Shown: positions 50,544 to 59,590 of the stretch, one piece after another
Numbering within the stretch: position 1 is the first letter of the stretch
Layout: each line of letters starts with the position of its first letter
Source: Acidimicrobiales bacterium
GTDB lineage: Bacteria; Actinomycetota; Acidimicrobiia; Acidimicrobiales; Iamiaceae
Assembly (NCBI GenBank): GCA_025463985.1
Contig: JAODBM010000207.1
Location: 1 to 64,000 of the forward strand
Direction of reading: 5' to 3'
DNA: 64,000 nucleotides
Program-made: the position numbers and the translations under genes
The notes under the pieces: model-generated
Told to the model about the DNA's origin: nothing
The model's input: only the letters and a program-made list of their open reading frames with translations
The model's database searches: none

Positions 50544-51656
50544 ATGCCCGCTTCGACCCTGATCACCGGGGGCGCCGGCTTCATCGGGGCCCATCTTTCG
50601 CGGCGCTTGCTCGAAGCCGGTGACCGCGTCCGCGTGCTCGACGCCCTGCTGCCGCAGGTGCACGGCGCGACCGTCCGCCCGGCCTACCTGGCGCCCGACG
50701 CCGAGCTGCAAGTCGGTGATGTCCGCGACCGAGAGGCCGTCGAGCGAGCGCTCATCGGCATCGATCGCGTGGTGCACCTGGCGGCCCGGGTCGGCGTCGG
50801 TCAGAGCATGTACGAGATCGCGCAGTACGCCAGCGTCAACGCCGTGGGCACCGCAGTGCTGCTCGAAGCCCTGATGGCGCGCCCCGTCGAGCGGCTCGTG
50901 GTGGCGTCGAGCATGAGCATCTACGGCGAGGGCGACTACGTCGACGGCGCCGGCCGACCCGCGCCCGTGGCCAGCCGCACGCGCGAGCAGCTCGCCGCCG
51001 GCTGCTGGGACCCGCTCGGCCCCCGTGGAGATCCGCTCCTGCCGGTACCCACCAGCGAGGCCCGGCCGGCCTCGCTCTCGTCGGTCTACGCGCTCACCAA
51101 GCTCGACCAGGAGCGGCTGTGCCTGCTGTTCGGCAGCGCGTACGACGTGCCCACGGTCGCCCTGCGGTTCTTCAACGTCTACGGCCCGTACCAGGCGCTG
51201 TCGAACCCCTACACGGGCGTGCTGGCGATCTTCGCCGCACGCCTCCTGAACGGGCGGGCACCGGTGGTCTTCGAGGACGGCGCGCAGCGTCGTGACTTCG
51301 TGAGCGTCCACGACGTGACGCGTGCGTGCGAGCTCGCGCTGGCCTCCGATCGCGCCGAGGGCGCGCTGAACGTGGGCAGCGGGCAGAGCGCGTCGGTCGC
51401 GGAGGTCGCCGCCCGCTTGGCCACCCTGCTCGACCGGGACCCGGTCGACCCTGAGCTGACCGGTCACTACCGCGTCGGCGACGTCCGGCACTGCTTCGCC
51501 GACGTCACCCGGGCCGAGCAGCAGCTCGGCTACCGACCACAGGTTGACCTCGACGTTGGCCTGGCGGAGCTGGCCGAGTGGCTGCAGGGCCAGGTGGCCT
51601 GCGACCACACCGAGCGGGCCGCGGCCGAGCTGGCCTCGCGGGGCCTCACGGCATGA
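50544..51656 (+). CDS. NAD-dependent sugar-nucleotide epimerase/dehydratase (SDR)
   Basis: A 370-aa extended SDR. The nucleotide-binding motif is GGAGFIG (residues 9-15), and the catalytic pair is Tyr182 and Lys186 in VYALTKLDQE, with SSMSIYGEG supplying the Ser. FNVYGPYQ and VSVHDVTRA are typical of nucleotide-sugar 4-epimerases and dehydratases. I used the ATG at 50544. It is the first gene of an eight-gene overlapping series; its stop overlaps the next ATG (ATGA). Confidence 0.9.
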   Translation: MPASTLITGGAGFIGAHLSRRLLEAGDRVRVLDALLPQVHGATVRPAYLAPDAELQVGDVRDREAVERALIGIDRVVHLAARVGVGQSMYEIAQYASVNAVGTAVLLEALMARPVERLVVASSMSIYGEGDYVDGAGRPAPVASRTREQLAAGCWDPLGPRGDPLLPVPTSEARPASLSSVYALTKLDQERLCLLFGSAYDVPTVALRFFNVYGPYQALSNPYTGVLAIFAARLLNGRAPVVFEDGAQRRDFVSVHDVTRACELALASDRAEGALNVGSGQSASVAEVAARLATLLDRDPVDPELTGHYRVGDVRHCFADVTRAEQQLGYRPQVDLDVGLAELAEWLQGQVACDHTERAAAELASRGLTA

Positions 51657-52696
51657 GCACGCACACGCTGATCACGGGCGGTGCCGGGTTCATCGGCACC
51701 AACATGGCGCACCGGCTGCTGCAGGACGGTGAGCGGGTGGTGGTGCTCGACGACCTCTCACGGCCGGGCGTCTCCCGCAACGTGCGCTGGTTGGTGCGCA
51801 CCCATCCCCGGCGGCTGCGCATCGAGGTCGCCGACGTGCGCGACCGCACCGCGCTCCGCACGGCGCTCACGGGCGCCGCACGGGTGTTCCACCTGGCCGC
51901 GCAGGTCGCGGTCACCACGAGCCTCGTCGACCCGGTCCACGACTTCGCCTCCAACCTCGACGGCACGATCGGGGTGCTCGAGGAGCTGCGCCGGCTCGCC
52001 GATCCCCCACCGCTGCTGTTCACGTCGACCAACAAGGTCTATGGCGGGCTCGACGACGTGCTCCTCGAACGCCGCGGCGAGCGCTACGAGCCGGCGGACC
52101 TCGCCCTGCGGGACTCGGGTGTCGGTGAAGGTCGGCCGCTGCAGTTCTGCAGCCCCTACGGGTGCTCCAAGGGCGGCGCCGACCAGTACGTGCTCGACTA
52201 CGCCCGCAGCTTCGGCCTGCGCACGGCGGTGTTCCGCATGAGCTGTATCTATGGCCCTCACCAGTGCGGCACGGAAGACCAGGGCTGGGTCGCGCACTTC
52301 CTCGTGCAGGCGATGCGCGGGCGTCCGATCACGCTGTACGGCGACGGCCGGCAGGTGCGCGACCTGCTCTTCGTGGAGGACCTGCTGCGGGCGATGCGGG
52401 CGGCGACCACGGGTTCGCACGACCTGTACGGCCAGGCGTTCAACATGGGCGGTGGACCGCTCAACGCGCTGAGCCTCCTCGAGCTGCTGGACCTCATCGA
52501 AGACCTCGAGGGCCGGCGGCCACGGGTGAACGTGGGGCGGTGGAGGGTGGGCGACCAGCGCTGGTACGTGAGCGACACGAGCCGCTTCGGGGCGCTCACG
52601 GGGTGGGCGCCCCGGGTGGGGGTCGTCGAGGGCACGGCCCGGCTCCACGCATGGCTGCGCCAGGACCGCACCCCTGCGCCGGCGGTGGTGAGTTGA
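51653..52696 (+). CDS. CDP-paratose 2-epimerase-like SDR
   Basis: A 347-aa extended SDR with TGGAGFIG at the N-terminus and catalytic Tyr169/Lys173 in SPYGCSKGGADQYVLDYA. The block RMSCIYGPHQCGTEDQGWVAHF is characteristic of tyvelose (CDP-paratose 2-) epimerases. It may act on a related nucleotide sugar. It overlaps both neighbours by four bases (ATGA before, TTGA after). Confidence 0.88.
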   Translation: MSTHTLITGGAGFIGTNMAHRLLQDGERVVVLDDLSRPGVSRNVRWLVRTHPRRLRIEVADVRDRTALRTALTGAARVFHLAAQVAVTTSLVDPVHDFASNLDGTIGVLEELRRLADPPPLLFTSTNKVYGGLDDVLLERRGERYEPADLALRDSGVGEGRPLQFCSPYGCSKGGADQYVLDYARSFGLRTAVFRMSCIYGPHQCGTEDQGWVAHFLVQAMRGRPITLYGDGRQVRDLLFVEDLLRAMRAATTGSHDLYGQAFNMGGGPLNALSLLELLDLIEDLEGRRPRVNVGRWRVGDQRWYVSDTSRFGALTGWAPRVGVVEGTARLHAWLRQDRTPAPAVVS

Positions 52697-53658
52697 CCCG
52701 CTTCGACCGGGCCGCGGTGCTCATCGCGCCGAGGCGCGCCGACGTGGTGCGCGTCCGCAGCGCCGACCCGGGTCCGCACGAGGTGCGGGTGGCCGTCGAG
52801 GGCTGCGGCGTCTGCGGCTCGAACCTCGCGCTGTGGCAGGGGCGGCCGTGGTTCGAGTACCCGCGGCCGCCCGGCGCGCCAGGTCACGAGGCGTGGGGCG
52901 AGATCGACGCCGTGGGCGCCGAGGTGTCGACCGTGCGCTGCGGCGATCGCGTCGCGCTCCTGAGCAGGTGCGCGTTCGCCGACCGGGCGCTGGTCGACGC
53001 GGGCGAGGTGGTCGTGCTCGCGCCGGCGCTCGCGGGGGCGGCGTTCCCGGGCGAGGCCTTGGGGTGTGCGTGGAACGTCGCCCGCCGCAGCGGCTTCACC
53101 GCGGGCCAGACGGTGACCGTGGTCGGGGTCGGGTTCCTCGGTGCGGTCACGATCGCCCTCGCGACCGCGGCCGGGGCGCGGGTCATCGCCGTGTCGCGCC
53201 GCCCGTTCGCGCTCGCGACGGCGCGGGCCATGGGCGCGGTCGACACGGTCGAGCTGGGCGAGCAAGCCGCCACCATCGCGGCCGTCGTGGAGATCGCCGG
53301 CGGGGCGCTGTGCGACATCGTGGTCGAGGCCGTCGGGTCGCAGTGGGCGCTCGACCTCGCCGGCGCGCTGACGAAGGTGGGTGGTCGGCTGGTCATCGCC
53401 GGCTTCCACCAGGACGGGGACCGCTCGGTCGACCTGCAGCTCTGGGGTTGGCGGGGGATCGACGTCGTCAACGCCCACGAGCGGGACCCACAGGTCGTGC
53501 TCGACGGGGTGCGGGCCGCCGCGGAGCTCGTGGCCGCCGGCGTCTTCGACCCCGCGCCGCTCCTGACCCACCGCTACGCCCTCGACCAGCTCGGCGAGGC
53601 GCTCGCCGCCGTCGAGAGCCGGCCGGACGGGTTCCTGAAGGCGCTGGTGTGCCCGTGA
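52693..53658 (+). CDS. medium-chain (zinc) dehydrogenase
   Basis: A 321-aa MDR-family oxidoreductase. The catalytic zinc site is Cys38 or Cys41 in GCGVCGSN with His65 and Glu66 in PGHEAWGEI, and VTVVGVGFLGAVTI is the NAD(P) site. The four-cysteine structural zinc loop of classical alcohol dehydrogenases is missing. The TTG start at 52693 overlaps the previous stop (TTGA). It probably oxidises or reduces a sugar intermediate of the pathway. Confidence 0.83.
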   Translation: MTRFDRAAVLIAPRRADVVRVRSADPGPHEVRVAVEGCGVCGSNLALWQGRPWFEYPRPPGAPGHEAWGEIDAVGAEVSTVRCGDRVALLSRCAFADRALVDAGEVVVLAPALAGAAFPGEALGCAWNVARRSGFTAGQTVTVVGVGFLGAVTIALATAAGARVIAVSRRPFALATARAMGAVDTVELGEQAATIAAVVEIAGGALCDIVVEAVGSQWALDLAGALTKVGGRLVIAGFHQDGDRSVDLQLWGWRGIDVVNAHERDPQVVLDGVRAAAELVAAGVFDPAPLLTHRYALDQLGEALAAVESRPDGFLKALVCP

Positions 53659-54638
53659 AGCCGCGGCTGGGGTTCCTCGGGGTCGGCTGGATCGGCCGCG
53701 ATCGCCTGCTGGCCCTCGATCGCAGCGACGTGGCCGAGGTGGTCGCCGTCGCGGACCTGGATGCCGACGCGGCCGAGGCCGTCGCCGCCAGGGTGGGCGC
53801 CCGGGTCGTGGGCCCGGACGAGCTGCTCGCCAACGGGTGCGCCATCGACGGCGTCGTGATCGCGACGCCCAGCGGCATGCACGCCGCCCAGTCGCTCGCC
53901 GCCCTGCGCCACGGGCTCGCGGTGTTCTGCCAGAAGCCGCTGGGTCGCGATGGCGACGAGGTCGCGTCTGTCGTGGAGGCGGCGCGCCGCGTCGACCGGC
54001 TCCTCGGCGTCGACCTGTCGTACCGGCACGCGGTCGCGTTCGCTCGGGCCCGAGCGGCGGTGCGGTCCGGTGCGATCGGCCACGTCTATGCCGCCGACCT
54101 CGCGTTCCACAACGCCTACGCCCCCGGCCAGGCCTGGTGCCGGGATCTCGCGCTCGCCGGCGGCGGCTGCGTGATCGACCTCGGCACCCACCTCGTCGAT
54201 CTCGCCCTGTGGACGCTCGATCCGCCGGGCGTCGACGCGGTGAGCAGCCGGCTGTTCGCGTGCGGTCAGCCGGTCGGTCGGGCTCGCACGGTCGTGGAGG
54301 ATCACGCGGTGGCACGTCTCGACCTGGTGGGCGGGGCCGCCGTCACCGTCGCCTGCTCGTGGTGCTGGGAGGGTGGCTGCGACGCTGCCATCGGTGCCCG
54401 GTTCCACGGGACGGGCGGCGCCGTCAGCGTCACCAACGTCGGCGGTTCCTTCTACGACCTCCGCGCCGAGGAGCACCACGGCACCGCCACCACGGTGCTG
54501 GCCGAGCCGCCCGACCTCTGGGGCGGTCGGGGGCTGGTGGCGTGGGCCGATCAGCTCGGGGCCGGCGGCGGCTTCGACCCCGCCGCGCTGGACCTCGTGG
54601 CGGTCGCCACCACGCTCGACCGGGTCTACGCCCAATGA
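53655..54638 (+). CDS. Gfo/Idh/MocA-family oxidoreductase
   Basis: A 327-aa sugar oxidoreductase. LGFLGVGWIGRDR holds the NAD(P) GxGxxG, QKPLGRDGDE is the EKP-like motif (here QKP rather than EKP), and GGGCVIDLGTHLVDLALWTL is the active-site block of the second domain. The GTG start overlaps the previous stop (GTGA). With the MDR enzyme it could perform a redox inversion on a sugar nucleotide. Confidence 0.87.
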   Translation: MKPRLGFLGVGWIGRDRLLALDRSDVAEVVAVADLDADAAEAVAARVGARVVGPDELLANGCAIDGVVIATPSGMHAAQSLAALRHGLAVFCQKPLGRDGDEVASVVEAARRVDRLLGVDLSYRHAVAFARARAAVRSGAIGHVYAADLAFHNAYAPGQAWCRDLALAGGGCVIDLGTHLVDLALWTLDPPGVDAVSSRLFACGQPVGRARTVVEDHAVARLDLVGGAAVTVACSWCWEGGCDAAIGARFHGTGGAVSVTNVGGSFYDLRAEEHHGTATTVLAEPPDLWGGRGLVAWADQLGAGGGFDPAALDLVAVATTLDRVYAQ

Positions 54639-55729
54639 CCGCCGTGCTCATGACGGTGGACGGGTTGGGGGGCGTGTGGACCTACGCGCTCGAGCTGGCC
54701 GACGCCCTCGCACAGCACAATGTGCGGGTCACGCTGGCCGCAATGGGCCCGGCCCTCACGCAGCGACAGCGCGACGCCGCGACGTCCTCGGCCGCGCTGG
54801 CGCTGCACGAGAGCACGTATCCGCTCGAGTGGATGGACGACCCGTGGGCGGGGGTGGATGCCGCCGGAGAGTGGCTGCTCGCCCTCGCGGCCGAGCTGCA
54901 ACCCGACGTGGTCCACTTGAACGGCTACTGCCTCGCCGCGCTGCCCTGGCGCGCGCCGACGCTCGTGGTGGCCCACTCATGCGTGCTCGCATGGTGGGAC
55001 GCGGTGCACGGCGTGGAGGCGCCGCCGGCCTGGGACGAGTACCGGGTCCGGGTCCGCGCCGGGCTGGCCGCGGCCGGCGCGGTCTGCGCCCCCACCCAGG
55101 CCGCGCTCGCCGACCTGAGCCGCTACTACGGCATCGACTGGGGCACGGTCGTGCCGAACGGCCGCCGCGCCGACTGGGTGCGCTCGGGCCCGAAGGAGCC
55201 GCTGGTGCTGACGGCCGGTCGCCTCTGGGACGAAGCCAAGAACGTGGCGGCGGCCGATCGCGTCGCGGCCCGGCTGCCGTGGCCGGTCCTCGTCGTCGGG
55301 TCGACGGTGCACCCGAGCGGCTCCCGGGTGACGCCCCGCTACGCCGTGCCGCTCGGCCACCTGCCGCAGGAGGAGCTCGCCCACTGGCTGCGGCGGGCGG
55401 CGATCTTCGTGCTGCCGGCCCGCTACGAGCCGTTCGGGCTCGGGCCGATCGAGGCCGGGCTCTCGCGCTGCGCGCTCGTCCTCGGCGACCTGCCATCGCT
55501 GCGCGAGGTCTGGGACGAGGCTGCGATCTACGTCGACCCGACCGACGACGACGACCTCGCGGCCGCCTGCCGCGAGCTGATCGACGACCCCAACCGTTGT
55601 CGCGAGCTCGGCGAGCGGGCGCGGGAGCGCGCCCTCACCTTCACGCCCGAGCGCATGGCTGCGGGCCACCTCGCGCTCTATCGCCGCCTGCTGGCCGAGG
55701 TCGACGGGCCGGCGGGCCCGGGCCGATGA
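54635..55729 (+). CDS. GT4-type glycosyltransferase
   Basis: A 364-aa GT-B fold enzyme. The N-terminal GLGGVWTYALELADAL and the C-terminal donor site ARYEPFGLGPIEAGLSRCALVLGDLPSLREVW (E-x7-E arrangement) fit family GT4. It is soluble with no membrane segment. The ATG overlaps the previous stop (ATGA). It is the first of four glycosyltransferases in the operon. Confidence 0.88.
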   Translation: MTAVLMTVDGLGGVWTYALELADALAQHNVRVTLAAMGPALTQRQRDAATSSAALALHESTYPLEWMDDPWAGVDAAGEWLLALAAELQPDVVHLNGYCLAALPWRAPTLVVAHSCVLAWWDAVHGVEAPPAWDEYRVRVRAGLAAAGAVCAPTQAALADLSRYYGIDWGTVVPNGRRADWVRSGPKEPLVLTAGRLWDEAKNVAAADRVAARLPWPVLVVGSTVHPSGSRVTPRYAVPLGHLPQEELAHWLRRAAIFVLPARYEPFGLGPIEAGLSRCALVLGDLPSLREVWDEAAIYVDPTDDDDLAAACRELIDDPNRCRELGERARERALTFTPERMAAGHLALYRRLLAEVDGPAGPGR

Positions 55730-56838
55730 GGGTCGTCCTGTTCTGCCACTCGCTGGTCTCCGATTGGAACCATGGCAACGCCCACTTCTTGCGTGGGGTG
55801 GTGGCCGAGCTGCTCGACCGCGGTCACCAGGTCGACGTGTACGAGCCACTGGACGGGTGGAGCCGCGCCAACCTGATCGTCGACCAGGGCCCGAGCGCGA
55901 TCGCGGACGTGCACCGTGCCTTCCCGTGGCTGCGCAGCACGAGCTACGACGAGCGCGACCTCGACCCCATAGCGCTCGTCGACGGAGCGGACCTCGTGCT
56001 CGTGCACGAGTGGAGCCCGCCCGCGCTCGTCGCGGCGCTCGGACGGGCCCGGGCCGAGTGCGGCTACCGGCTGCTGTTCCACGACACCCATCACCGGGCG
56101 GTCACGGACCCCGAGTCGATGGCCCGCTACGACCTGTCGGGGTACGACGGCGTGCTCGCGTTCGGCGCGGTGCTGCGCGACCTCTACGTCGAGCGGGGCT
56201 GGGCCAAGCAGGCGTGGACCTGGCACGAGGCAGCCGACGCCCGCACGTTCCACCCGATCGCCGGGGTCGTCCGGCGGGCCGATCTCGTGTGGGTCGGCAA
56301 CTGGGGCGACGGCGAGCGGGCGGCTGCCCTCCACGAGCTCCTCCTCCAGCCGGTGCGGCGGCTCGGGCTGCGGGCTCAGGCGTATGGCGTCGGCTATCCG
56401 CCCGAGGCGCAGCAGGCCTTCGCGGCCGCGGGGGTGCGGGTCGCCGGCTGGCGCGCCAACCACCGCGTGCCCGCCGCGTTCGCCGCCCACGGCGTCACCG
56501 TCCACGTGCCGCGCCGGGCCTACGTCGAGGCGCTGCCCGGCATCCCGACCATCCGACCGTTCGAAGCGCTGGCGTGCGGCATCCCCCTCGTCAGCGGGCC
56601 TTGGGACGACGCGGAGGGGCTGTTCGAGCCCGGCCGCGACTTCCTGGTGGCCGGCGATGGACGAGCGATGGATCGCCACCTCGACGATGTGCTGCACGAT
56701 CCGGCGCTGGCCGCCTCGCTCCGCGACCACGGGCTCGCCACCGTTCGGGCTCGCCACACCTGCGCCCACCGCGTCGACGAGCTGCTCGCGATCGTCGCCA
56801 GCCTCAAACCCCGCAACCGCGGTGCGGGTCGTGGCTGA
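55726..56838 (+). CDS. CgeB-like glycosyltransferase 1
   Basis: A 370-aa glycosyltransferase of the CgeB/DUF3880-Glyco_trans_1_2 type. It opens FCHSLVSDWNHGNAHFLRGV, and the C-terminal donor site is IRPFEALACGIPLVSGPW followed by GLFEPGRDFLVAGDG. The first of three tandem paralogues that share the opening pattern S-x-W-x-x-G-x4-[FY]-R-G. It overlaps the previous gene by four bases. Confidence 0.85.
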   Translation: MRVVLFCHSLVSDWNHGNAHFLRGVVAELLDRGHQVDVYEPLDGWSRANLIVDQGPSAIADVHRAFPWLRSTSYDERDLDPIALVDGADLVLVHEWSPPALVAALGRARAECGYRLLFHDTHHRAVTDPESMARYDLSGYDGVLAFGAVLRDLYVERGWAKQAWTWHEAADARTFHPIAGVVRRADLVWVGNWGDGERAAALHELLLQPVRRLGLRAQAYGVGYPPEAQQAFAAAGVRVAGWRANHRVPAAFAAHGVTVHVPRRAYVEALPGIPTIRPFEALACGIPLVSGPWDDAEGLFEPGRDFLVAGDGRAMDRHLDDVLHDPALAASLRDHGLATVRARHTCAHRVDELLAIVASLKPRNRGAGRG

Positions 56839-57937
56839 CGGGCTCGACATCGCGCTGTTCGGCTCGAGCCTCGTGTCCGCGTGGTGGAACGGCGCCTGCA
56901 CCTACTACCGGGGGATCGTCCGGAGCCTCCACGACCTCGGGCACCACGTCACGTTCTACGAGCCGGACGTGCTGGATCGACAGGCCCACCGTGACATCCC
57001 CGACCCGCCTTGGGCCGACGTGGTCGTCTATCCCGCCGACCACGAGGACGCCGTGCGGGCCGTGGTGGCCGGCGCCGCCGACGCCGACGTGGTCGTGAAG
57101 GCCAGCGGCGTGGGTGCGCACGACGCGCTGCTGGACGACGCCGTGGCCGTCGTCGGTGGCCGGCACACGGTCCACGCCTACTGGGACGTCGATGCTCCGG
57201 CCACCCTCGTCCGCCTGGAGCGCGACCGGCACGAACCGCTGCGCCGCCTGCTGCCGAGCTACGACGTGGTCCTCACCTACGGCGGCGGCCAGCGGGTGAT
57301 CGACCGCTATCTCGCCCTCGGCGCCCGCCGCTGCGTCGTCGTCGCGAACGCGCTCGACGAGCGCACGCACCATCGCGTGCCGCCGGACCAGCGGTTCCGG
57401 GCCGACCTCGCGCTGCTCGCGAACCGGCTGCCCGACCGCGAGGAGCGCGTCGACGAGTTCTTCCTCCGGCCGGCGGCACTGCTGCCCGAGCGCAGGTTCC
57501 TGCTCGGCGGCAACGGGTGGGATGCGCACGCCCTGCCGCCCAACGTCCGGCTGATCGGCCATGTCGGCACCGACGATCACAACGCGCTGAACTCGTCCGC
57601 GCTCGCGGTGCTGAACGTCACCCGCCACAGCATGGTGGCCAACGGCTGGTCGCCGGCCACGCGCGTGTTCGAGGCCGCCGGTGCGGGAGCGTGCCTCATC
57701 ACCGACGCGTGGCCGGGCGTCGAGGACTTCCTCGCTCCGGGCAGCGAGATCCTGGTCGCCGAAGACGGCGCGGCGGTGGCTGCCCACGTCGAGGCCCTCG
57801 ACGCCCGCCGCGCCGCCGCGATCGGTGCCCGGGCCCAGCGCCGCGTGCGGGCCGACCACACCTACGCGCAGCGCGCCGTGCTGGTCGACCGGCTGCTGTG
57901 GCGCCTCGTCGGTGAACGGTCCGAGGCACGGGCGTGA
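56831..57937 (+). CDS. CgeB-like glycosyltransferase 2
   Basis: A 368-aa paralogue with SLVSAWWNGACTYYRGIVRS near the N-terminus and the donor-site block SPATRVFEAAGAGACLITDAW then FLAPGSEILVAEDG. I chose the GTG at 56831 (eight-base overlap with the previous stop); the GTG at 56822 is also possible. The order and overlap imply that all three paralogues are made in similar amounts. Confidence 0.85.
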   Translation: MADGLDIALFGSSLVSAWWNGACTYYRGIVRSLHDLGHHVTFYEPDVLDRQAHRDIPDPPWADVVVYPADHEDAVRAVVAGAADADVVVKASGVGAHDALLDDAVAVVGGRHTVHAYWDVDAPATLVRLERDRHEPLRRLLPSYDVVLTYGGGQRVIDRYLALGARRCVVVANALDERTHHRVPPDQRFRADLALLANRLPDREERVDEFFLRPAALLPERRFLLGGNGWDAHALPPNVRLIGHVGTDDHNALNSSALAVLNVTRHSMVANGWSPATRVFEAAGAGACLITDAWPGVEDFLAPGSEILVAEDGAAVAAHVEALDARRAAAIGARAQRRVRADHTYAQRAVLVDRLLWRLVGERSEARA

Positions 57938-59103
57938 CCGCTCCGCTCGCCGCCGCGATGCCGGGCGAGGAGCCGCTGCGCATCGTGATCCTCGGCCTGT
58001 CGATCACCTCGTCGTGGGGCAACGGGCACGCCACGAACTACCGCGGCCTGGTCCGTGCCCTCAGCGCGCGCGGCCACGACGTGCTGTTCCTGGAGCGCGA
58101 CCTGCCTTGGTACGCGGACAACCGCGACCTGCCCCACCCACCAGACGGTCGCACCGTCCTCTACCGGTCGCTGCCCGAGCTACGGGCCCGGCACGCCGCC
58201 GACGTGGCGCAGGCCGACCTCGTGGTGGTCGGGTCCTACGTGCCCGACGGCATCGAGATCGGGCGCTGGGTCGCTAGCACGGCCGCCGGGGTGCGTGCGT
58301 TCTTCGACCTCGACACGCCGGTCACGCTGGCCGCCGTCGACGAGGACGCGTGCGCCTACCTCGACCGCGACCTCATCGCGGCGTACGACCTCTACCTGTC
58401 GTTCACCGGTGGCCCGACGCTCGACCGGCTGCGGCGGCTCGGCGCCCGGCGCCCGGTCACCTTCCACTGCTTCGTCGATCCCGACGCCTATCGCCCCGCC
58501 TCCGTGCGGACGCGCTGGGCGCTGGGGTACCTCGGCACGTACAGCGTCGACCGCCAGCCGATGCTCGAACGGCTCCTCGTGCAGCCGGCGCGCCTGCGCC
58601 CGGAGCTGCGCTTCGTGGTGGCCGGCGCCCGCTACCCCCGCGAGATCCGCTGGCCGGCGAACGTCGAGCGGATCGAGCACCTGCCGCCGGGCGCCCACCC
58701 CGCCTTCTTCGGCGCGCAGACGCTGACGCTCAACGTCACCCGAGCCGAGATGGTCCGCGCCGGCTGGTCGCCGAGCGTCCGCTTGTTCGAGGCCGCGGCC
58801 TGCGCGACGCCGGTCGTGTCCGACCGCTGGGACGGCCTGGGCGCGCTCTTCGTCGAAGGGAAGGAGATCCTCGTCGCCGACGACACCGGCGAGGTGCTCG
58901 AGCTCCTCGACTCGTTGCCGCCCGCCATGGCCACCCGCATCGGGCGCCGCGCCCGTCGCCGCGTGCTGGCCGGGCACACCGCCGCGCACCGAGCGGCCGC
59001 GCTGGAACACGTCGTTCTGCGGACCCGCGAGGGCGGGGGGACGGGCCCGCGCCCGTCGCTCGGGCGGATCGAGCCGGCTGGCGCCGACCGGCGGCCGGGC
59101 TGA
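57934..59103 (+). CDS. CgeB-like glycosyltransferase 3
   Basis: A 389-aa paralogue, last gene of the operon. It has SITSSWGNGHATNYRGLVRA near residues 24-43 and the donor-site block SPSVRLFEAAACATPVVSDRW then LFVEGKEILVADD. The GTG overlaps the previous stop (GTGA). CgeB-type enzymes add sugars to spore or surface proteins and glycans in other bacteria; the acceptor here is unknown. Confidence 0.87.
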   Translation: MTAPLAAAMPGEEPLRIVILGLSITSSWGNGHATNYRGLVRALSARGHDVLFLERDLPWYADNRDLPHPPDGRTVLYRSLPELRARHAADVAQADLVVVGSYVPDGIEIGRWVASTAAGVRAFFDLDTPVTLAAVDEDACAYLDRDLIAAYDLYLSFTGGPTLDRLRRLGARRPVTFHCFVDPDAYRPASVRTRWALGYLGTYSVDRQPMLERLLVQPARLRPELRFVVAGARYPREIRWPANVERIEHLPPGAHPAFFGAQTLTLNVTRAEMVRAGWSPSVRLFEAAACATPVVSDRWDGLGALFVEGKEILVADDTGEVLELLDSLPPAMATRIGRRARRRVLAGHTAAHRAAALEHVVLRTREGGGTGPRPSLGRIEPAGADRRPG

Positions 59104-59131
59104 CGCGTCCGGTGACCGGGGGCGAGGACGA

Positions 59132-59137
59132 TACGTT
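59132..59137 (+). promoter_or_regulatory. -10 hexamer TACGTT before the HELCH protein gene (leaderless)
   Basis: TACGTT ends seven bases before the GTG at 59145 and selects that start. Confidence 0.55.
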
Positions 59138-59144
59138 CAGGCCC

Positions 59145-59534
59145 GTGCAGTACGTGTTTCCAGGGTGCTCGGTGCGGGTGGACGACGAGGCCCGCTACGT
59201 GGAGACCCGCTTCGCCGACGGCGCGGAGGTGGGCGCGACGCCGAACACGGACCCGCACTCGCTGCAGACCGCCGCTGCGCTCGGCTACGGCCAGGACACC
59301 TGGGCCATGAGCCGCGACCACGAGCTGTGCCACACGTGGCTCTCGCACCTGGAGGGCCGCCCCTGGTCGCCGACGCTGTGGCGGCTGGGGCACCCCGGGC
59401 ATCCGGCGGCCGACGATGATGCGGTGGCGGCCGAGGAGCAGCGGGTGCTCGACTTCCAGCGCTCGCTCGACAAGGACGGCCCCCGGCCCTGGGAGACCGC
59501 CGACGTCCCGACGACGGGGCCCCTCCCCTGGTGA
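59145..59534 (+). CDS. small conserved protein with an HELCH motif
   Basis: A 129-aa protein of unknown function. MSRDHELCHTWLSHLEGRPW contains HELCH (residues 59-63), formally a HExxH zinc-type motif, followed by SPTLWRLGHPGH. I recall related small proteins with a conserved DHELxHT core but no assigned activity. The acidic, proline-rich C-terminus is probably disordered. It begins just after the glycosyltransferase operon but has its own leaderless promoter. Confidence 0.7.
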   Translation: MQYVFPGCSVRVDDEARYVETRFADGAEVGATPNTDPHSLQTAAALGYGQDTWAMSRDHELCHTWLSHLEGRPWSPTLWRLGHPGHPAADDDAVAAEEQRVLDFQRSLDKDGPRPWETADVPTTGPLPW

Positions 59535-59590
59535 GTCCGTCCGTGCGCGCCTGGCCGTAGGCTCGACCCGTCCGAGACGGGGGTTGTGCC

